Assembly (NCBI GenBank): GCA_009377745.1
Contig: WHTK01000001.1
Location: 62,001-126,000, forward strand
Direction of reading: 5' to 3'
Source of the DNA: Dehalococcoidia bacterium
GTDB taxonomy: Bacteria; Chloroflexota; Dehalococcoidia; DSTF01; WHTK01
Length of the DNA stretch: 64,000 nt
Positions 1 through 7,969 of the stretch are shown piece by piece. Numbering within the stretch: position 1 is the first letter of the stretch; every line of letters starts with the position of its first letter. The notes below the pieces were generated by a model. The model was given only the letters and a program-made list of their open reading frames with translations. It had not been told where the DNA came from and made no database searches. The position numbers were made by a program, and so were the translations under genes.

Positions 1-152
1 GACTGATCATCCCCTTCACCGGCGTCGGCATGGTCCTCTCCTACACGTACGAACGCACCGGCAGCCTCTATGCACCCATCGGCATGCACATCCTCTTCAA
101 CCTCGTCTCCTTCCTCGTGCTCATCCTCATCCCAGAGGCCCGCAACAACTAA
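1..152 (+). CDS. CPBP-family intramembrane metalloprotease, C-terminal end (partial)
   Basis: Only the last 49 codons are in the window; the reading frame starts at base 3 and ends with TAA at 150-152. The peptide has the typical last block of the CPBP (CAAX protease/bacteriocin-processing, Abi) family: a turn reading YERTGSLYAPIGMH followed by an Asn-containing hydrophobic helix. In the family the His and Asn of this block belong to the membrane-embedded active site. The substrate cannot be inferred. It lies 115 bases upstream of trpA, where trpB is often found in other genomes. Confidence 0.7.
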   Translation, partial: LIIPFTGVGMVLSYTYERTGSLYAPIGMHILFNLVSFLVLILIPEARNN

Positions 153-267
153 CTCATCTCGCCCCTCTCATCCGAGCCGGCCCAGGAGTGAAGGGACACG
201 CCCGTCTGTCAAAGCCAAACCAAACCCAATTGCCCCAGCGTCTCCGACACCTTAGCCTGACCCTACG

Positions 268-1068
268 ATGACCGCCCGACTCGCCGCCGCCTTCGACCGC
301 GCCCGCGCCGAGGGCCGCACCGCCATCATCACCCTCGTCGTCCCCGGCTTCCCCTCCCTCTCCGAAACGGACGCCATGTTCGACGCCATGGCCGCGGGCG
401 GCGCCGACATCATCGAGGTCGAGATTCCCTTTAGCGATCCCCTCGCCGACGGCACCACCATCCAGCGCGTCGCCTTCGAAGCCCTCTCTCAAGGCACCAC
501 GCCGGCCGATTGCATCGACTTCGCCCGGCGCGCCCGAGAGCGCCACTCTGACACTCCCATCGTCTTCATGACCTATCTCAATCCCGTCCTCGCCTACGGC
601 CTCGACCGCTTCGCCGCCGATGCCGCCATGGCCGGCGCAGACGGTGCTATCCTCCTCGACCTGCCGCCGGAAGAGGCCGCCCAGGAGAAGACCGCTCTCG
701 CCGCCACCGGGCTCGACCTCATCTTCCTCGTCGCTCCCACTTCCACGGATCAACGCATCGAGCTGATCTGCTCCCAGGCCTCCGGTTTCGTCTACTGCGT
801 CAGCGTCGCCGGTGTCACCGGCGCCCGCACCGACCTGCCGACCGGCCTGGGCGACTTCCTTGCTCGCGTCCGCCGTTGCACAAATCTACCGTTAGCGGTA
901 GGATTCGGCTTGTCTCGCCGCGAGCATATCGAGGCTCTGGCTGGTATGGCCGAGGGCGCCGTCATTGGCAGCGCGATTCTGGCTCTGGCGAGCGAGACAA
1001 AACCGCAAGAAAGAGCAAAAGCAGTACGTGAATACGTGGAGGTGCTTTCCGGTCGCCGCAGGCCCTGA
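268..1068 (+). CDS. trpA: Tryptophan synthase alpha subunit
   Basis: A 266-residue protein of normal family length. It cleaves indole-3-glycerol phosphate to indole, which passes to TrpB for tryptophan synthesis in the cytoplasm. The catalytic Glu lies in the block EVEIPFSDPLADG (residues 49-61), which also holds the conserved Asp. The phosphate-binding loop VGFGLSRREH and the end motif GAVIGSAI are present. The ATG at 268 is the first plausible start; no clear Shine-Dalgarno sequence precedes it. trpB is not adjacent: a CPBP protease end lies upstream and aroH/aroF follow on the same strand, so it sits in an aromatic amino acid cluster rather than a full trp operon. Confidence 0.95.
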   Translation: MTARLAAAFDRARAEGRTAIITLVVPGFPSLSETDAMFDAMAAGGADIIEVEIPFSDPLADGTTIQRVAFEALSQGTTPADCIDFARRARERHSDTPIVFMTYLNPVLAYGLDRFAADAAMAGADGAILLDLPPEEAAQEKTALAATGLDLIFLVAPTSTDQRIELICSQASGFVYCVSVAGVTGARTDLPTGLGDFLARVRRCTNLPLAVGFGLSRREHIEALAGMAEGAVIGSAILALASETKPQERAKAVREYVEVLSGRRRP

Positions 1069-1183
1069 AACCAGGGCGATGGCTCCCGCCTATCGCGGGA
1101 CACGCATCGTCTTGATTTCGGCCGCGACCGGCGTCTTTGGACGCTCTTAGCCAGTCACTCCGCCTGGGGCGATTCGGTTTGGG

Positions 1184-1201
1184 CTCTCCGCGAGCGGAGA
1201 G
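1184..1201 (+). other. Small inverted repeat ahead of aroH
   Basis: Seven-base arms CTCTCCG and CGGAGAG are separated by CGAG. The hairpin lies 22 bases before the aroH start and just before its ribosome-binding sequence AGGAGA. There is no T-run, so it is not an obvious terminator. Any regulatory role is speculative. Confidence 0.3.
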
Positions 1202-1223
1202 AGATTAGGAGAAAGAGCACCGC

Positions 1224-1607
1224 ATGCTTTGTCGGGGAATCCGAGGCGCTACCACTGTCGAGACCAACTCTCGTGAGGCCATCGTTGCCGCCGCGCACGA
1301 GCTTCTCGAGCAGCTGATCCTGCAAAACGGCGTCCACACGGAAGACGTCGCCAGCGCTTACTTCACCACCACGACCGACCTTGATGCCGAGTTTCCCGCT
1401 GTCGCCGCACGCAACGGCTTCGGCTGGACCAACGTCGCGCTGATGTGCGGCCACGAGATGGACGTCCCCGGCAGCCTGCGTATGTGCCTGCGCATCCTCC
1501 TCCACGTCAATACCGAACGTTCCCAGGACGAGATCTGTCATGTATATCTGCGTGGGGCTGCCGTCCTCCGTCCGGACCTGGCGCCAGCAGAACCACGAAG
1601 GGACTGA
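1224..1607 (+). CDS. aroH: Chorismate mutase, AroH type
   Basis: A 127-residue monofunctional chorismate mutase of the AroH (Bacillus) fold; it converts chorismate to prephenate for phenylalanine and tyrosine. It opens with the family signature RGIRGATTVE, and the C-terminal part has the conserved block HVYLRGAAVLRPDL with the active-site Arg. An AGGAGA ribosome-binding sequence precedes the ATG. It ends nine bases before the DAHP synthase gene on the same strand, so the two are very likely co-transcribed, joining the first step of the shikimate pathway with the chorismate branch. Confidence 0.93.
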   Translation: MLCRGIRGATTVETNSREAIVAAAHELLEQLILQNGVHTEDVASAYFTTTTDLDAEFPAVAARNGFGWTNVALMCGHEMDVPGSLRMCLRILLHVNTERSQDEICHVYLRGAAVLRPDLAPAEPRRD

Positions 1608-1616
1608 AACAACGCC

Positions 1617-2720
1617 ATGGTAGTGCTCAAGAACAGCTCCGGAACGGAGAACAGCTACAAAACCGACGACGTCCGCATCCTCGGCATCGAAGAGCTGGCG
1701 ACGCCCGAAGAGGTGCACGCCACCGCGCCGATCACCGAGGAAGCGGCCCGCAACGTCTTCGAGACGCGGCAGGCGATCCATCGCATCCTCCACGGCGCCG
1801 ATGACCGCCTCCTCGTCATCATTGGTCCCTGCTCCATCCACGACGTGCATGCCGCCAAGGAGTACGCCGCGCTGCTAAAAGAAGCCCGCGAGCGCCTCGC
1901 CGACCGTCTCCTCATCGTCATGCGCGTCTATTTTGAGAAGCCGCGCACTACCATCGGCTGGAAGGGGTTGATCAACGACCCCAACCTGGACGGCAGCTTC
2001 CAGATTAACGATGGGCTCCGTGTCGCGCGCCGCCTGCTGCTTGACCTCGCCGAGGCCGGCATGCCCGCCGGCTGTGAGTATCTCGACATGATCACGCCGC
2101 AGTACATCGCCGATCTCGTCTCCTGGGGCGCGATCGGTGCGCGCACCACCGAGAGTCAGGTGCATCGCGAGCTCGCCTCCGGCCTCTCCTGCCCCGTCGG
2201 CTTCAAGAACGGCACTGACGGCAACGTCCGCATCGCCGTCGACGCCCTGCGCGCCGCCCAGGCGCCGCATCACTTCCTCTCCGTTACCAAGCAGGGCCAC
2301 TCCGCCATCGTATCCACCGCCGGCAACGAGGACTGCCACATCATCCTGCGCGGCGGGTCGCAGCCTAACTACGATGCCGCCAGCGTTGATGCCGCCGCCA
2401 AGGAGATGTCCGACGTGGGTCTCCCCGCCCGAATCATGATCGACTTCAGCCACAGCAACAGCAGCAAGCAGCACGAGCGCCAGGTCGACGTCAGCCGCGA
2501 TGTTGCGGCCCAGGTGGCCGGCGGCGACGCGCGTATCTTTGGCGTCATGGTCGAAAGCCACCTCAAGCCGGGACGACAGGACCTCATACCCGGCAAAGAG
2601 CTGGTCTACGGCATGAGCATCACGGACGCCTGCATCGGCTGGGAGGACAGCAGCACCCTGCTCGACATCCTCGCCGACGCGGTCACGGAGCGCCGCCTCA
2701 AAGCCGAGGCCGAGAGCTGA
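1617..2720 (+). CDS. aroF: 3-deoxy-7-phosphoheptulonate synthase, class I (AroF/G/H type)
   Basis: A 367-residue enzyme joining phosphoenolpyruvate and erythrose 4-phosphate into DAHP, the entry step of the shikimate pathway. Class I signatures are the P-loop-like IIGPCSIHD near residue 65, the KPRTTIGWKG phosphoenolpyruvate-binding block, GARTTESQVHRELASG, VGFKNGTDG and the metal-binding region DFSHSNSSKQHERQ. Length fits the Escherichia coli isozymes (about 350 residues). It directly follows aroH. In enterobacteria this class is feedback-controlled by Phe, Tyr or Trp; the effector here cannot be read from sequence. Confidence 0.95.
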   Translation: MVVLKNSSGTENSYKTDDVRILGIEELATPEEVHATAPITEEAARNVFETRQAIHRILHGADDRLLVIIGPCSIHDVHAAKEYAALLKEARERLADRLLIVMRVYFEKPRTTIGWKGLINDPNLDGSFQINDGLRVARRLLLDLAEAGMPAGCEYLDMITPQYIADLVSWGAIGARTTESQVHRELASGLSCPVGFKNGTDGNVRIAVDALRAAQAPHHFLSVTKQGHSAIVSTAGNEDCHIILRGGSQPNYDAASVDAAAKEMSDVGLPARIMIDFSHSNSSKQHERQVDVSRDVAAQVAGGDARIFGVMVESHLKPGRQDLIPGKELVYGMSITDACIGWEDSSTLLDILADAVTERRLKAEAES

Positions 2721-2992
2721 ATGTTGCAAGGCCAAGGAAGGCGCCAGTCCTTGATCCAGCAGAGCCGGTCGTCGTCCTTCCCGAGTCCCGAGCCTAGTAC
2801 GTGCAAGCTTGTCGCAGACGCAGCTTGCCCGTATGCTTACGGCGGTGGCTGATAGGGGTTTATGACCTTGGTTACGTGCGCCACCACGCCTTCCTCTCCT
2901 GATCTGCCGGACTGCCAGCTAGACCCTTCGCTCACCCTGCCTGTTTGCCCGCTTGCCCGTTTGCCTCGGGAGGGGCGGCCAGGGGTGGCCTC

Positions 2993-3739
2993 GTGACCAT
3001 GCTCGCCGTCAAGACATCCGTCTTCGAGGGGCCCCTCGACCTGCTCCTGCACCTCATCGAGCGCGAGGACCTCGATATCACCGCTGTCTCACTCGTCCAG
3101 GTTACGGACCAGTACGTCGCCCTTCTCAAAGCCGCCGACCAGATCGACCTGCGCGCCCTCGCCGATTTCGTGGCCGTCGGCGCGAAGCTGCTGCTACTCA
3201 AGTCACGCGCTCTGCTGCCCCGCACTGCCGATCAGATCGTCGCCGACGCCCTCGAAGCCGAGGAGATCGCCCAGGACCTCACTGCCCAGCTGGAGGAGTA
3301 CCGCGCTTTCAAGACCGCCGCGATGTTCCTGCGCGAGCTGGACGGCGCCTCCCATCGCTCCTTTACCCGCGTCGCGCCGCCGCCGGTCGATTGGCTGCCT
3401 ACGGGCCTCGAGAAGGTCACGCTGAAGAAGCTGCTCGCGGCGCTCTCGAAAGCCCTCGAGCGTCTACCCTCGACGCCGGAACCGCAGCGTCTCAAGCGTC
3501 CGATCATCAACGTTGCTGAGCGCCGGCAATCCATCCTCAAGGCGGTGCGCCGCCGCGGCTCGCTCGGGTTCACCAGCCTGATTGCGGAGTGCCGCACCCG
3601 CTTTGAGGCCATCGTCACCTTCCTCGCCATCCTGGAGCTGCTTAAGACCGAGGAGCTGAGCGCCGATCAGTCGGACAGCTTCGGCGAGATCGTGCTCCAC
3701 GCCGGCAGCCATCACCCCCAGTCTGAGGCAACGGCCTAG
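2993..3739 (+). CDS. scpA: Segregation and condensation protein A
   Basis: ScpA is the kleisin subunit of the bacterial SMC-ScpA-ScpB condensin that compacts and segregates the chromosome. The N-terminal family signature VFEGPLDLLLHLIEREDLDI binds the SMC neck, and the C-terminal winged-helix region (about residues 180-240) contains RRGSLGFTSLIAECRTRFE. Start choice: GTG at 2993 or ATG at 2999 both sit just after AGGGGTGG (2981-2988); an upstream TTG at 2945 gives an unusual Ala/Gly-rich leader. Length from 2993 is 248 residues, normal for the family. scpB, its usual partner, does not follow. Confidence 0.9.
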   Translation: MTMLAVKTSVFEGPLDLLLHLIEREDLDITAVSLVQVTDQYVALLKAADQIDLRALADFVAVGAKLLLLKSRALLPRTADQIVADALEAEEIAQDLTAQLEEYRAFKTAAMFLRELDGASHRSFTRVAPPPVDWLPTGLEKVTLKKLLAALSKALERLPSTPEPQRLKRPIINVAERRQSILKAVRRRGSLGFTSLIAECRTRFEAIVTFLAILELLKTEELSADQSDSFGEIVLHAGSHHPQSEATA

Positions 3740-3827
3740 CTCTCAGCTCCGTCGAGTACCGCTTCAGCCGCGATCACGAGGTCGTTTCGCTGGCTGAGCT
3801 GCCGGCGCTTCTCGATGACGCCATGCA

Positions 3828-3855
3828 GTAGGGGTCGACGGCCGTCGACCCCTAC
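3828..3855. terminator. 28-bp perfect palindrome between convergent genes (possible bidirectional terminator)
   Basis: Two self-complementary 14-base halves meet at 3841/3842; each half begins GTAGGGGTCGACGG. It lies between the ends of scpA (+) and the NHL-repeat gene (-), where a bidirectional terminator would be placed. No T-run follows on either strand, so the function is inferred only from position and symmetry. Confidence 0.4.
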
Positions 3856-3882
3856 ATCCCGTCACTGACCGCGGTTCGTCTT

Positions 3883-4830
3883 CTACGTAACCTTCTTCAG
3901 CCGCCGGAAGCTCCGATACGTCCGCGGCGGCTCCTGGCTGCGGCCCTTCATCGTGTAGGAGACCTCCGTCACGTAGACGTTGCCCTGCGAATCGACTGCG
4001 ACGCCGTGGATGGCGATGAACTGGCCCGGGCCGTCGCCGTCCTCCGGGTCGCCCAGGCGCGCCAGCCGCTTGCCGTCCTTGCTGTAGATGCAGAGTCGAT
4101 GGCCCAGGACGTTCGTGTCGTGCGCGCCGTTGAGCTCGCCGATGTAGAAGGTGCCGTCCTGGCCCATGCACATGCCATCGGCGCGGAAGATGCCGTACCA
4201 GATGTCCTGCACCTTGCCCTGGCCATCGAAGACCTGGACGCGGCTGTTCTCGCGGTCGGCGATGTAGACGTTCTCGTCGGCGTCTACCACGACGTTGTGG
4301 GGGTTGAGGAACTCTCCCGGGTCGGAGCCGACCTGGCCCCAGGAGAGCAGCAGCTTGCCGTCGGGCGAGAAGCGATGGACGCGGGAGTTGCCGTAGCCGT
4401 CCGTGACGAAGATGTCGCCGCTCTTGGGCGAGACCGCCATGTGGGTCGGCCGGTTGAAGGGCGTGCCGCTCCACTTCGGGGCGGGCTTGCCGGCTTCGCC
4501 CAGAGTCCAGACCAGCTTGCCGTCCTTGCCGAACTTGTGGACCGCGTGCTGGGAGTCGTCGACCAGGTAGATGAAGCCGTCCGGGCTGATGTGGATGCCG
4601 TGGGCGCGGGCGGTGAAGGTCTCCTCGCCGAAGGAGCGCAGGAAGTTGCCGGCCTTGTCGAAGACGATGACCGGGTGGGGGCCGCGGTTGAAGACGTAGA
4701 CGTTGTCGTCCTCATCGACCTCTACGGCGGCGGCCTCCGGGAACTCGTAGCCTGCCGGGATCTTGGGCCAGTCGATGTCGTCCTCGTAAGCGAAGGCGCC
4801 GGAGCGCAGGTGGTTGGTGGCTGTGGTCAT
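3883..4830 (-). CDS. NHL-repeat beta-propeller protein
   Basis: A 315-residue protein made almost entirely of NHL repeats, each a four-stranded propeller blade. Recurrent blocks such as VDADENVYIADRENSRVQVF and VSPKSGDIFVTDGYGNSRVHRF run through residues 30-290. The family includes peptidyl-alpha-hydroxyglycine alpha-amidating lyase-like proteins in bacteria, but catalysis cannot be asserted. No signal peptide is visible, so a cytoplasmic location is likely. A strong ribosome-binding sequence GAGGAGGGTAACG precedes the ATG at 4830. It is a single-gene unit, convergent with scpA and divergent from the AIPR gene. Confidence 0.8.
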   Translation of the reverse strand: MTTATNHLRSGAFAYEDDIDWPKIPAGYEFPEAAAVEVDEDDNVYVFNRGPHPVIVFDKAGNFLRSFGEETFTARAHGIHISPDGFIYLVDDSQHAVHKFGKDGKLVWTLGEAGKPAPKWSGTPFNRPTHMAVSPKSGDIFVTDGYGNSRVHRFSPDGKLLLSWGQVGSDPGEFLNPHNVVVDADENVYIADRENSRVQVFDGQGKVQDIWYGIFRADGMCMGQDGTFYIGELNGAHDTNVLGHRLCIYSKDGKRLARLGDPEDGDGPGQFIAIHGVAVDSQGNVYVTEVSYTMKGRSQEPPRTYRSFRRLKKVT

Positions 4831-5197
4831 CGTTACCCTCCTCGCGACATCTGAGCCGCGGCGAGAGCCTAACAGATGGCGGGTAGGCCGACAAGCCTGT
4901 CGGTGGGCGTTGATTGTTTGATTTACTTTTGTATTTTTTCGGCGCGTTAGCGTCTTTCAGATTCACGACGGCGGCCGTTTGTGGCGCGATATTTGATTGA
5001 TCCGAGCCTCGGAGCGGCGCGGCCGACGGGGGAGCCTGGCTGGGCGCGCGAGGAGAGGGATCATGGCTTCATGGTAGCGCGGAGGCGGTCGAGGGCTTAG
5101 AGGTTGGCGGCAGTTGGTGCGCTGGAAGCGAGGTGATAGAACATGTATCCTAGGCAGGCAGATTCTCAGTGACCAGGCAAAGCAGAGGAGATAACGG
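4831..5197. other. Intergenic region with divergent promoters expected
   Basis: No gene was found here. The region carries the ribosome-binding sites of both flanking genes and one AT-rich stretch (about 4911-4945) that could contain promoter elements. No -35/-10 pair with good spacing was identified. Confidence 0.4.
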
Positions 5198-6769
5198 ATG
5201 CGACGAGCAGATTGGCAGCCTGCATTTGATAGGCTTCTTCCCTTCGTAGAAGATGCCGCACGCACTCAATACGAAGCTGGCAAGCTTGATGACGCTTTTC
5301 GTTTCTGGGCTGTAGGACAGGTGCTAACTGATACCGGCCTCTCCGATAACGAGCTTTTGGATGCCATCCGGCTAGATAACAAGAGCGACCTTGGCATCGA
5401 CGGTTACTACGAAGATGCGGACAACGAAACACTCTTCCTCTTCCAGTCACGCTTCCATTCCGTGCCAACCCCTATCGGCAATGATGAACTCAGTGCGTTT
5501 CTGGCGTCGTTCTGGAAGATTCTTAATCCAGAGATCGTGCTTGCGGCGGCGGCGCGCAATCCAGTCGTCCAAGATGCCCATAAGGCAGTTCGAGACGCAA
5601 TTGAAGCTGGGTGGACACTAGCTTTCGTCTTTGTTGGCTCTGGCTATCTGTCTCCTGAGGGTGCCAAGTACTCAGAAGAATTTCGATCCAAAGTTCAAAC
5701 CATTGATTCTATGGAGATTCGCCAAGAGCTGGCTGTCTACGATATTGAAGGATTGCTCAATCTTTACGAGAGCCATTTGTCCCCAGCGAGACTGAATACG
5801 GACGTTACCCTGAATCTCACGCCAGGAGCGCATTTTAGTTCGACAGTCGCTAATTTTCGTGTACTCATGACGAACATCCCAGCGAGTGAGATTCTCAATG
5901 CTTTCCGGCAGCATCAATTCGCTCTCTTTAAACTGAATCCACGAGGCCCTCTGCAAAACAAGACGAATCGTGAGATCAAAGCAACTCTGGCCGATCCGCA
6001 AAAGCGAAAGTATTTCTTCCATCTGAACAATGGCATCACAGCACTTTGCTCTAGTTTCTCAATTCAAGGTGACAGTGTGGCAATCCGGGATTTCCAGATC
6101 GTTAACGGCTGCCAAACGACGGTGACCTTGTGGAACTCACGAGCCGTTGTTGAGGGAGACAATGACGTGCGGGTCCTGCTTCGGCTCATCGAAGGCCTGA
6201 CAGGCATCGGAGAGGAGATTGCAGAGACCACCAATACGCAAGCCAGGCTCAAGGCTCAGGACTTTAAATCGAGGGACAAACTCCAGGCTGATCTGAAGAA
6301 TCAGTTCGATGTGCTGTCCGCGCCCATCTTCTATGAAATCAAGCGAGGCGACTGGGAGATGGAGCCCAATAAGCAGCGGTACGCCGAATCACAGACCGGT
6401 GTATTCAGGCGCATAAAGATGATCGACCTGGCTCAAGCTACGCTGGCATTCCTGGGTGAACCTGGAGATGCAAAGGATCGAAGCCGGAGTATCTTCGAGG
6501 TTGAAGCGCGATACAAGAAAGTCTTTCCAGATGGAGTACGCGTCGAGCAGCTTCTGCTTCCGTGGCACGTTTACCTAGAGGCTGCCAGCCAATGCGCATT
6601 GTGGAATTTTAATGGAGCAGCATATGCAAGGTACTGTCTTACGGGCATCGTTGGAGTGGAGTTCGCACCCTCCCACGTCCTGCCTTCATCACAAGCCGCG
6701 CGCCAACTCTTGTCAGACCCTGAGCGCATCAAGGGGATTGTAAGGCGAGGGCAGCCATCACATCTTTAA
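5198..6769 (+). CDS. AIPR-family protein (abortive infection phage resistance-like)
   Basis: A 523-residue protein with the core of the AIPR family: FFHLNNGITALC (about residues 272-284), then FQIVNGCQTTVTLW (about 299-312), preceded by NPRGPLQNKTNREIKATL. AIPR was named from lactococcal abortive-infection proteins; its biochemistry is poorly established, and relatives occur in defence islands. The N-terminal 200 residues include GIDGYYEDADNETLFLFQSRF, which resembles a nuclease-fold strand, but a catalytic triad was not verified. AGGAGA lies just before the ATG. Base composition and codon use are clearly less GC-rich than in neighbouring genes, which suggests horizontal acquisition. A small hairpin (6775-6789) follows the stop. 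A phage-defence role is inference. Confidence 0.75.
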   Translation: MRRADWQPAFDRLLPFVEDAARTQYEAGKLDDAFRFWAVGQVLTDTGLSDNELLDAIRLDNKSDLGIDGYYEDADNETLFLFQSRFHSVPTPIGNDELSAFLASFWKILNPEIVLAAAARNPVVQDAHKAVRDAIEAGWTLAFVFVGSGYLSPEGAKYSEEFRSKVQTIDSMEIRQELAVYDIEGLLNLYESHLSPARLNTDVTLNLTPGAHFSSTVANFRVLMTNIPASEILNAFRQHQFALFKLNPRGPLQNKTNREIKATLADPQKRKYFFHLNNGITALCSSFSIQGDSVAIRDFQIVNGCQTTVTLWNSRAVVEGDNDVRVLLRLIEGLTGIGEEIAETTNTQARLKAQDFKSRDKLQADLKNQFDVLSAPIFYEIKRGDWEMEPNKQRYAESQTGVFRRIKMIDLAQATLAFLGEPGDAKDRSRSIFEVEARYKKVFPDGVRVEQLLLPWHVYLEAASQCALWNFNGAAYARYCLTGIVGVEFAPSHVLPSSQAARQLLSDPERIKGIVRRGQPSHL

Positions 6770-6978
6770 GTGCTGTCCTTGCAAAGGACTACCCGGGGCA
6801 CCGCGAGTTCTTTCGGTCTGGTGAGTTCTTTGAAAAGATACTTGTTGGATACCACAACCAACCCGAATGAAGGAAGCCTCACCACTGGCAGCGCAGACTG
6901 ATCCTACCGTGCGCTGCCTGCGTGAGAGAACTGCAAGCGTACCCCGCGTTCTCGGCTCAAATTCGAGGATGCCGGTTA

Positions 6979-7281
6979 ATGACAGACGAGGTCTCGTGCA
7001 ATCTTGGTGCGAGGGTCGATCAACATATCTGGTGCTTACGACAGGAGACAAGCTTGGGAGTGTACTTAGTGGTTTACCAAATGGAGGTTGAAGCCGAGAG
7101 CGCAGAGGAAGCCGCCAGCGGCGTGCGGGCACTCCTCCGAGGTGATGCAGCTAGCGAACTTGTGCTTGGTGCGGATTCCTGGGAAATATTCGACGGTTTT
7201 GGTGGCAAGTACCTTGGATGCATCGACTTTGAGAAGGGCGACGCGCCGTTGATACCAACTAAGTCTGTTGTATCGACCTAG
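6979..7281 (+). CDS. Small protein of unknown function downstream of AIPR gene
   Basis: A 100-residue protein that I do not recognise. The start at 6979 (MTDEVSCNLG) is the best in-frame ATG; another ATG at 7081 would leave only the C-terminal 66 residues. The second half is acidic and regular: MEVEAESAEEAASGVRALL looks like an amphipathic helix, followed by a predicted beta segment ELVLGADSWEIFDGFG. It lies 209 bases after the AIPR stop on the same strand and shares its lower GC content, so it may belong to the same acquired cassette. It might only be a decayed fragment. Confidence 0.4.
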   Translation: MTDEVSCNLGARVDQHIWCLRQETSLGVYLVVYQMEVEAESAEEAASGVRALLRGDAASELVLGADSWEIFDGFGGKYLGCIDFEKGDAPLIPTKSVVST

Positions 7282-7292
7282 CTAGTAAATAG

Positions 7293-7493
7293 CACGGCCC
7301 GCTGGGGATTCTGCCGCCGGCGATGTCGTGGTCGAAGGCGCACAACGCGATCCATGAGGTGGTGCCGCCGGAGTTGCGTTACTCGGTGCATGTCGGGCTG
7401 GTGGAGCATGGGCGGACGGTTTGTAGTTTTAAGAAGCCGAATTGCAGCGAGTGCTTGCTGAAGCTCGTGTGCCCGAGCAGCCTGGTTAGCTAG
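7293..7493 (+). pseudogene. Endonuclease III-like gene, C-terminal remnant
   Basis: The open frame from 7293 to the TAG at 7491-7493 reads like the last 65 residues of an endonuclease III/HhH-GPD DNA glycosylase. The [4Fe-4S] cluster motif C-X6-C-X2-C-X5-C is intact in VCSFKKPNCSECLLKLVCPS, preceded by VPPELRYSVHVGLVEHGRT. The N-terminal two thirds, including the helix-hairpin-helix and catalytic Lys/Asp, are absent; a TAG closes the frame at 7290-7292. Without them it cannot be an active glycosylase. It is probably the scar of a gene displaced by rearrangement next to the AIPR cassette. Confidence 0.7.
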
Positions 7494-7969
7494 CTGGCTG
7501 GGAAGAGGATGGCGACGGCGGTAGGGCTCGGTCGGACGGTGCGGCGCCAAGGATTCGGTGGCGTGGTCACGCGGGATAAGATTCCTCATGCCTCGGAATG
7601 ACAGGACTACCGTTGGATGGTCAAGCCGGGTGCATTGTCTGGATGCGGGGCTTGGCTCGTCCTTCGAGTGCCTCAGGATGAGCGGATTGGAGTTGATCGG
7701 CGGGGAGTCTTCGAGGCGCTGGTGGGATCGCGCGGGACAAGATTCCTCATGCCTCGGAATGACAAGAGCGGCCGATTGGTCGTCGTTGACGGCTGCCTGA
7801 TTTCTGACGGGCGCTGGCTCGTCCTTCGAGTGCCTCAGGATGAGCGGGTGGGGGTGGCTTGCCTCGCTTCGCATGACAAATGGCCGATGGCCGGGGTCGG
7901 GTGCGTGTCACGGACGGGAGTAGGTCCTTCGCTCCTGGCGTCGCTCAGGACGACAGACTGAGAAGATCG
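7494..7969. repeat. Cluster of REP-like intergenic repeats
   Basis: No gene is supported here. Three repeat types are seen. Type A (AGATTCCTCATGCCTCGGAA core) occurs at 7578-7602 and 7739-7763. Type B (CTTCGAGTGCCTCAGGATGA core) occurs at 7654-7685 and 7816-7847. Type C (CGCTCCTGGCGTCGCTCAGG core) occurs at about 7921-7955. Related copies lie elsewhere in the window (24708, 32257 and 40131 for type A). They resemble dispersed extragenic elements found in many copies in some Chloroflexota genomes. Confidence 0.75.

Noticed and set aside
3741..3833. Peptide-like frame LSSVEYRFSRDHEVVSLAEL after scpA
   Set aside because: It reads well but has no start codon and could only come from a frameshift of scpA, which ends normally.
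4006..4854. Open frame opposite the NHL-repeat gene
   Set aside because: Composition is Val/Ala/Asp-rich with no motif; the NHL gene has clear repeats and a ribosome-binding site.
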